DNA from: Branchiostoma floridae
Lineage: Eukaryota > Chordata > Leptocardii > Amphioxiformes > Branchiostomatidae
Direction: 5' to 3'
Length of the DNA stretch: 64,000 nucleotides
Assembly: GCF_000003815.2 (NCBI RefSeq)
Contig: NC_049979.1
Location: 19,002,403 to 19,066,402, forward strand
The position numbers and the translations under genes are program-made. Position 1 is the first letter of the stretch. Each line of letters opens with the position of its first letter. Shown here in pieces: positions 58,101 to 64,000 of this stretch. The notes beneath the pieces are model-generated. The model did no database searches, was not told where the DNA came from, and saw only the letters and a program-made list of their open reading frames with translations.

Positions 58101-61100
58101 TTGACAGGGAAAGCTAATTCCATGAAATTAGCCATGACAAAGTACAAAACCTCCCATTGGGATACTGACAGGTTTGTTTACTCCTGCCAGCCCTGTCTGT
58201 TCTTTGATTAATGTTGGATTTAATGTTTGAAAGATGACGACTAATCATTCTTACACCTGTTGCAGACAACAGCAGATGTGGAATTGAGAAGTGGGCCAAA
58301 GTTATCCACAGTAACAACTTGTAACTTTTGTGTAGCTACAATGGAAGGCACTACTGAAGTTTCAGCACCAAGGACAGACATCCTCGAAAATACCATTTGA
58401 GATAATTTGAAATGGGGGAAAAAGTTTAAAAGAAAATGAAAATGAGAGGAAGTGATATGATAGCAAATATTCACAGCAAGAAAGAAAAGGCTTGAGGTAA
58501 AATGAAAGAATGGATGAGGAGGAAGGAAGCAAGGAAATGATGATTAGATAATTGGAACATATACATATACAGAAAATTTTCAACAAGAGAGGATGTGTCC
58601 TGAGCACCCACTGGATAACCTGGCTGTCCAGGGACAAAATGCCATTTCACAGGTCATTAGCATAAATGACAGGACAGTCGTTGCTTCCATCAATGCATAT
58701 TCTCTCTCCTTCCATACGACTCTCAGGGGGGCCATCCTTTGTCAAAACACCAATAAAACGGCTCTTGCCATGCGATGGCAGGGACAGGCTTATGTTATCA
58801 GTTGTCATTAAGATCTCACTGAACATGATCCAGATAAACAAGAAACAGCTTGGATCTAAAAGGATCTGTCTGGATTTAAAAACTAAGACCCGTCAGTAAT
58901 TGCAGAGTTACTGCTGCATAAAATGTAAGGAAAGAAAAGAACCAGACAATACCACTAAATCATAATGATGGTTAAAATTCTGTATAAGTACAATTAAAAA
59001 AGATATCAAACGTATGAAAATGGCCTTTTTTTACCAGGGCAGATCCGACCAATTAACTGTAGAAAAGGTGAAAACATAGCTCCCTCTGTAATGGATTTAT
59101 GGTACATGAGAGGGAGATGTGTCTGATAATCCTGTCCCTTTGGGGAGGTAAATCCCGAGATTACATTCTCTTGATACAGAATAGACTTGAAACATTTACT
59201 GATATGTACCATACTTCCTGAAACAAGGCAAACTACACTTAACATTTAAAACTCCGACTGTAAAAACTTGCTTCTTTCTATCTTTCTATCCAAGTTTCTT
59301 TTACCTTTCTTTAACTTAATATTGTTTCTTTTTATTTGTTTTCTTTGCCTTTCAGCCCCAGGAAAAATCCATAATCAACTTCACATTTGCCATGATTTTG
59401 ATATGCCAATTCCTACCTAAGACATGGCATTCAGACCTATACTTGCAGAATATAAAAGACCTGCAATTTTTATACCCAATTTGACTTATCAAGGTCTCCG
59501 AAGCCATTTGGCTTTCATGACATAAGGTTAATGCTATTCTTACATAGGACTTGAAAGTAGTAGTGTTTTCTAGAACAATGTACAACGCTGTCTAAATCAT
59601 TTATGACCAAACTCAATGCACCTATCAGGTGCTTATGCCAAATCTAAAAAAAAAGGAAAAGGCACAATCAAACTCATTAACAAATACAGATTCATGAAAA
59701 TGTGACATACTGATTCCAATTTGCCATATTATTTCCAAATTAGCCTTCTATAGAGGTCAATGCACATGTATTGCATATCACGTTCACCCTTAGATTCTAC
59801 TCCATAACCTAGTCAGCATAATTGAATTTACCCCACAATCATACACTCAAGAAATCTTGAAGGATTTTTTGCATGATTTTATCCCTAACCTTTCCGAAAC
59901 ATCAAGGATCATGCGATGTTCTGAATACCGTACAGTGTGACCTTTCAGGACCTGGGATGAGTGAAAGACCTGAGAGGTAATGCATCACCGGTCCCCTCTG
60001 ACCTTCCACCTACTCAACTGTACGTGATAACTTTCTGAAGGTTACCTGATTTAATTAGTGGTTCCAGCCAATCAGGGAAGACCTTCCAAGGTCAGGCAGG
60101 ACTGTGACAGCAGAGGGTAAAAGGTGTGACACCAGAACTAATGGAAAAATGGACTGTAGATGGGATTAATGTAAAAACCTTTGATATCACACTTAGTGCC
60201 GGCAAAAGAGCAAGATGGCTGGGATTAAGAACATATTACGCTAGATGTCAGAGCTGCATGCTCAATATGCAAACTATATTATATAGATGTGTCACATGCA
60301 AATTCATTCTGCCTTGATCCAAACAAAATCTATCATAATATCTGCACAAGTTTTACTGGCCAAGTCTTAAACTATATTCACTGGCAATGATACTCCGTGT
60401 GCTTTAAAAGATACCATAGTCCCTCGTCTGTATGTGTTTGTGCTTTTTTTGTCAGTTTTTACAGTGACCCAAGAACAAACAGGAAGATTAGTAGACAGAA
60501 GGTCCTTGATGATGAATCAGCCTGCATATGCTATCATGCCCAGGGTTCCCCAGGGACAAAGGACATGCAATTAAGTTCCTCCTCCCCACATCCGTCAGTG
60601 CAAGTCACGCGGGCCTCAGGAGAAATTAGGTGTCTTCTCCTGCCTGGGAAGAACAATTTGTCGCGTTCTTCCGTTGCGACACCCACTGACATGACGCACA
60701 TGTTACGTTTGTTAACTGTTTGTCCAGAGCCAAGGGCGATTACGGCATTACAGAACGGTAATACAGTGCCTCACGCAACCTGAGCCAATAAAACATTAAA
60801 GACTTTGCAAGGATTTAGTGTGTATCTATTTCAGGAAAACAGCATCTTAACAGATTTTAAGGCATATACCGTATTTGTTACTGGTTACTTTTAAGCTTTT
60901 TTTCCTTGGTAACAGTCCTTTGATTTGATCTAACATTGCATTCAACAGATAACAGTTCCAAAACTCTGATTCAAGCTCAGGGGTGAAAAAAGACAACAGG
61001 ACAAAAATAGGCCTCCAACAGTCAGAAACACTCCTGAATTGTTGAACAAGACTAACAGTAACTGATCTGTGCAAAAGTATCTCCTAAACACAGGACTGTA

Positions 61101-63374
61101 AATTTACCTTAGTCTGAAGATACATGTACATACACAGCATTATGTAACAAGCAAGTAAAGCTGAAATGTTGCCTGTGATGCAAGCAGTAAGCAACTCACT
61201 GTCTCAACATTAAGTTCCTTGGATACAGAAGACAGAGGTTCTAACCCCGCTCAAGCACAGTGTGAGAGTTTGCACTTTTTGTATGAGGACTTAAAGGCAA
61301 CTAACCTGTGTGTAGGGGAGAATTATGCCTAAGCCTCAGGTGTTAAAAAAAAACTTTGCATCTAAAGAAAGCCAACACACTTCTTGAGAAGGGTAGGGGT
61401 GACCTAATGTGTTTAGGTAAAGTGCGAGCCATATAGTGAAGCCACATTGCACTTCTACTAGTTACAGTTTAGCATAACACAACTTTTACCCTTGTCACTG
61501 ATTTCTTGTTGAATGTCAGGGCTTGCCAAGAAATGGAGAGTTTAATAACCTCATCAGGCAAGGACATCTAGGACGGGAAAATTACCAAGAACATACAGGT
61601 GGTGCATCATGATATATGAGGAAATGCTACGAACTTGAGCTACTTATCAGCTGAACGGATGAAACTACTGAGTATGTAACTCAGCAGGACTCAAAAGAAT
61701 TTTCTACATGGCTGTACTGAAGAAGGGAACATGTGGTCACCTGCAACAGACAAAAATACCTGCACCGCTGTCAGACAAGCAGATGTTAGAAACTATGGAT
61801 CAAACTGGTAACCATTTAGAAACCTTGTCAAAACATTTATCAGGCTTTAATAATACTGTACATTTCAAAATTTCCACAATGATTTCAGTTTCATCTTCAC
61901 AGAGACCTCTTACCATGACATCATTACACAATGTTTTCATGGTTATTCGTACTTACAGCATTGATGATGGCATTTGTTGGTAAAGTCTGCACGATGGTAC
62001 CACCTTGGATGACATGTAGGTTCCTGTAGTTGTCTGCTGCTAGGATGTAGTTTGACACGTCCCCAGTAGAACTACACAGTCCTACTGCCAACAGACAACG
62101 CACTGTGGGGACACTATTCACACCCTGGGGAAGAGGGGCCGGTTAGTTAGTTACAGTACACTGCTGCATAGCTTTTATTGTTTGGCTTGTCTATATAAGC
62201 TACAACTTTGGACCCAGGCCAAACCAGCCTTCCCATCATGCAAGTCTCCAGTTACATTATTTTCTGCCAGCCAGCCCAACCTTGGACCTGCACCAGGGGA
62301 AACAAACTACCACACTCACAAACAAACCTAAAACAATATCTCCGTTTTCACAGGTAATAAATGGCTTTCCTTACCCTTGTTATTCTGGTATCTTGTAGTC
62401 TCAGCCTCCACAGAGTGCTGTATGGTAGGAAGGCATTCACTGTTCCACCTTCATCTCCAGCCACTATCATCAGATTCCCAACTGGGGAATAATGATGCAC
62501 AGTTTAAAGACCTCTAAATTCCTCCCTAATGTATTCAATATACATTTTTCAGAAAATCTCAGAAAAGAATGGCTTCAATATCAAATGTTTTTTTTATGTT
62601 GGGCACTTCGGCCCTTTACCAACTTGGCTCATGGCTAATCAGACCAACCTGGCCCAACACCCAGCCCAACTATTGGCACGAGTTGACTGGTACTCATCAT
62701 GGGGACTACTGACAGAAACGAACAGCATATAAGGCAAAGGTCACAATTTTCCCCATCAACCTCTCCTTGGATAGTACTGACTGGGCCAAGTTAGTAAAGG
62801 GCTCAATCATTCCCCTCTTCTAGTTTCCTTCCAGGGCTGGGATTTTATTTTGGCTTGTTGTTAATTTTTTTGGCTAAAATCAAAAAGACATAATTATGAG
62901 AACCAAGAATATAGATTGCTGTGTGTAGCAGTCAGACTCAGACAGTCAGTCATTCAAACAACATCAGCCTCTAGTCTATAGAATCTCATCTCCTGGCAGA
63001 TGTTGGCATGGAAGGTCATAACATTTTTTGACTGCCAGGCTTCTCAGTTTCTATGTTCAAAGTCAACCAACTGTTGTCAAATCAAATGTGCTTGTCCAGT
63101 GGGTATGTTTGGGAGGACAGCTGTCAGCCCAGCAGTCAGAAATCCCTACAATCTTCCACCCAAACATCTGCTTGGAGATTCAACCTACTTGCATCTTCTT
63201 CTACGTCCAAACAGCTGATGCTGTGTTCTCCCAGACTGCACCTGGCCAGGATCTGTTCGTTACAGAAGATGGTGACTGTTCCCTGCGAGTCTGCTGCCAC
63301 CAGGTCCACAGAACCAAACCGTGTCACATTGTGGAGAGCCAGCTGCTGTATGGGTCCACCTTTGGTTTCAAGGG
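48984..63374 (-). CDS. FG-GAP / beta-propeller-like protein, 7 exons, 5' partial
   Basis: Seven minus-strand exons listed separately join without phase conflict into 290 codons and TGA. The product is built of repeated blade-like units: VDLVAADSQGTVTIF, LMIVAGDEGGTVNAF, YILAADNYRNLHVI, VALGGEDGSIYIM, FILCAGHFNNLFVY and VEVVVGCLDNTVQAL. This hydrophobic-[GD]-D-x-x-G-x-[VI] pattern is typical of WD40 or FG-GAP blades. The last unit has ADVDRDGNVE, an FG-GAP-type DxDxDG calcium-loop motif. It is somewhat like ITFG2 (KICSTOR, mTORC1 regulation) or BBS propellers, but I cannot assign it. No transmembrane segment is seen in the part present. It is convergent with PACS. The start codon and N-terminal exons lie beyond 64000. 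Confidence 0.78.
49122..49549 (-). other. Propeller gene intron between b6 and b7
   Basis: 428 bases with an A run on the + strand at about 49406-49417. Nothing else was recognised. Confidence 0.75.
49550..49687 (-). CDS. Propeller gene exon b6
   Basis: Forty-six codons, phase 0-0. VSVVEYSNVKLPLTQLVCVQ, then DFILCAGHFNNLFVYKAGK. Acceptor tatcccacag, donor AAG|gtcagt. Confidence 0.82.
49688..50155 (-). other. Propeller gene intron between b5 and b6
   Basis: 468 bases. It contains a loosely repeated TGGTGCT(G/A)AAC segment (about 49799 and 49991). Nothing else was recognised. Confidence 0.75.
50156..50222 (-). CDS. Propeller gene exon b5
   Basis: Phase 2 in, 0 out. TIPSQVALGGEDGSIYIMSN, then FQ: a complete blade-like motif, VALGGEDGSIYI. 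Acceptor atattttcag, donor CAG|gtaaaa. Confidence 0.82.
50223..50730 (-). other. Propeller gene intron between b4 and b5
   Basis: 508 bases, AT-rich. No element was recognised in it. Confidence 0.75.
50731..50801 (-). CDS. Propeller gene exon b4
   Basis: Phase 0 in, 2 out. MCAGNFVDTDDVHWRGGQKD, then IAG. Acceptor atgtttcag, donor GGCAG|gtaaca. Confidence 0.75.
52664..52760. repeat. Possible Tigger/pogo-like repeat end
   Basis: CAGTAGAAGCCGCTTAATTG followed by gcacggcc resembles the ends of Tc1/pogo-type MITEs. No matching opposite end was identified, so the assignment is weak. Confidence 0.3.
52945..53008. repeat. 16-bp tandem units
   Basis: CCCTGCCACATTCATA and close variants repeat about three to four times. 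Flanking AAATTCCCCACTAC segments at about 52833 and 53125 are also repeated in direct orientation. Confidence 0.7.
55478..55699. mobile_element. 222-bp MITE
   Basis: Ends TTTATGTCATACC (left) and GGTATGACATAAA (right) are exact inverses for 13 bases. Imperfect complementarity continues inward (TGACAAAACC against its counterpart). Target duplication is not evident. A partial relative is at 35866-35923. Confidence 0.7.
57420..57620. promoter_or_regulatory. Candidate intronic enhancer (E-box and TAATTA cluster)
   Basis: Four E-boxes lie within 43 bases: CATCTG 57486, CATCTG 57496, CAGATG 57505 and CACCTG 57523. Three TAATTA homeodomain-type cores follow within 34 bases (57581, 57599, 57609). 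The patch is richer in GC than its surroundings. Function is inferred from motif clustering only. Confidence 0.35.
59935..60135. promoter_or_regulatory. Candidate intronic regulatory patch
   Basis: It holds several nuclear-receptor-like half-sites (TGACCT at about 59938, TGACCTT at about 59999, AAGGTCA at about 60088), an AGGTGTGA T-box-like core at about 60122, a CCAAT box at about 60069 and TTAATTAG at about 60052. The evidence is motif density alone. Confidence 0.25.
61957..62124 (-). CDS. Propeller gene exon b3
   Basis: Fifty-six codons, phase 0-0. GVNSVPTVRCLLAVGL, then YILAADNYRNLHVIQGG and TLPTNAIINA. Acceptor cttccccag, donor GCT|gtaagt. It is followed by an 11-kb intron. Confidence 0.82.
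62375..62481 (-). CDS. Propeller gene exon b2
   Basis: Phase 1 in, 0 out. GNLMIVAGDEGGTVNAFLPY, then STLWRLRLQDTRITR. Acceptor attccccag, donor AGG|gtaagg. It contains one complete blade-like motif (VAGDEGGTV). Confidence 0.82.
62482..63188 (-). other. Propeller gene intron between b1 and b2
   Basis: 707 bases in phase 1. ORFs on the + strand here are antisense by-products of b1. No repeat was recognised. Confidence 0.75.
63189..63374 (-). CDS. Propeller gene exon b1 (first seen)
   Basis: Phase 1 in and out. ALETKGGPIQQLALHNVTRF, then GSVDLVAADSQGTVTIFCNE and CLDVEEDA. Acceptor gtgtacgtcag, donor GCAA|gtaggt. An acceptor slightly further inside the exon is also possible, so the upstream edge is the least certain. 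Confidence 0.7.
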
Positions 63375-64000
63375 CTGACGTACACTATATGGGGTATTGA
63401 AATTCAAATTCAAAACATTGAACAACATCCATGTCGTACTTCAAGTCTTTGCAATAGACTCAAAGTATATATCACATAATCAGCCTAAAAATTTTCCATA
63501 TTATACACAACACATGATTGTATAGCCTGGTTTTCCTACCAACCTTTCATGTTCATTTTGCAGAGTTTCTACCACAAATGTCTTTAAACTGAGACAAAAC
63601 TGGCATGGCCCAAGGATTTCAATCTTCTACAGCTCTGTTTGACTTGGCTTGGGAGGTATTTTACAAGGGGTGGACAAGTAGAATGACAAATGACGAGGGT
63701 CAAAAGAAGCAAGCAAATCAAGTGACCTTTCCTTCTGCTGGTGTCTACTCTGGATACCTGTCACTCAAACAAGGACATAACTCACATTCTTCCAGCAAAC
63801 ATTTGCTGCCTTAGCTTTGAGCTATTTAATATGTACATATAGTCTTTTGTAAGGCGGCACCCAGATGTTGGTTTAACCTTATCCCTACTAAGGTAGCCCT
63901 TTGTCATCAAATTTGTATTGGTCACAAGGTTTGGAGGTTAACATTTTTATGTACATTTACTGTCTTTTCTCTTCACTATAGACAATGCAAGGAAGTAAAA
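63375..64000 (-). other. Right edge: upstream intron of the propeller gene
   Basis: No further exon of the - strand gene could be recognised in the last 626 bases; b1 begins in phase 1, so its upstream exon lies outside the window. Confidence 0.6.

Larger units (their letters stand above)
50802..61956 (-). other. 11.2-kb intron of the propeller gene
   Basis: Phase 0 on both sides, so b3 joins b4 directly. It contains a Tigger-like repeat end (52.66 kb), 16-bp tandem units (52.9-53.0 kb), a 222-bp MITE (55.48 kb) and two motif-rich, GC-richer patches (57.4-57.6 and 59.9-60.1 kb) that could be regulatory. No convincing extra exon or nested gene was found. Confidence 0.7.

Noticed and set aside
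60397-60783. 128-codon ORF in the 11-kb intron
   Set aside because: On the + strand, antisense to the propeller gene, with no domain-like pattern; more likely a GC-richer non-coding patch.
61230-61260. tRNA-like B-box (GAGGTTCTAACCCC)
   Set aside because: No cloverleaf or A-box could be built around it; at most a decayed SINE head.
63028-63400. Long + strand ORFs near the right edge
   Set aside because: Antisense shadows of propeller exon b1.

Overview
The window looks like animal nuclear DNA. Short coding exons with GT/AG splice sites are separated by AT-rich introns of about 0.2-11 kb, and the introns carry many small inverted-repeat elements, tandem repeats and microsatellites. The style (a single PACS gene equally close to vertebrate PACS1 and PACS2, about 1 kb introns, dense MITEs, two 100-N assembly gaps) fits an invertebrate deuterostome, most likely an amphioxus (Branchiostoma). 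That taxon is an inference from gene content and repeat style, not a proof.

Two genes can be supported. On the + strand, 27 exons from 10612 to 45468 encode a PACS (phosphofurin acidic cluster sorting) protein. All 27 exons join in one continuous frame (985 codons plus stop); only the N-terminal exon is missing. It should lie upstream of the window or in a gap, so 1-10611 is read as 5' flank or first intron. The protein shows the cargo-binding region (exons at 10-22 kb), an acidic autoregulatory segment (23.8 kb), a basic/acidic middle region (26-29 kb), a Ser/Arg-rich linker with an Akt-type site (36.0 kb) and the conserved C-terminal region (39.5-45.5 kb). On the - strand, seven exons from 63374 down to 48984 encode the C-terminal 290 residues of an FG-GAP/beta-propeller-like protein that I could not name; its 5' exons lie beyond the right edge. 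The two genes are convergent, with their 3' ends facing each other across 45.5-49.0 kb.

The rest is introns, UTRs and repeats. The 29.9-35.0 kb part of a PACS intron is the most unusual stretch. It is bounded by inverted 19-bp TTAAAGGGG termini and holds a 207-bp tandem array, an exon-like pair whose reading phase does not fit PACS, and a broken copy of a P2RX7_C-type cysteine domain on the - strand. Other repeats include a hAT-like MITE with an 8-bp target duplication (37.2 kb), a 388-bp inverted-repeat element with an 11-bp target duplication (21.7 kb), nested inverted repeats (11.5-12.4 kb) and three copies of one dispersed-repeat tail. The 11-kb intron of the - strand gene holds two clusters of transcription-factor-like motifs. 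No bacterial-type system, CRISPR array, rRNA or convincing tRNA gene was seen.
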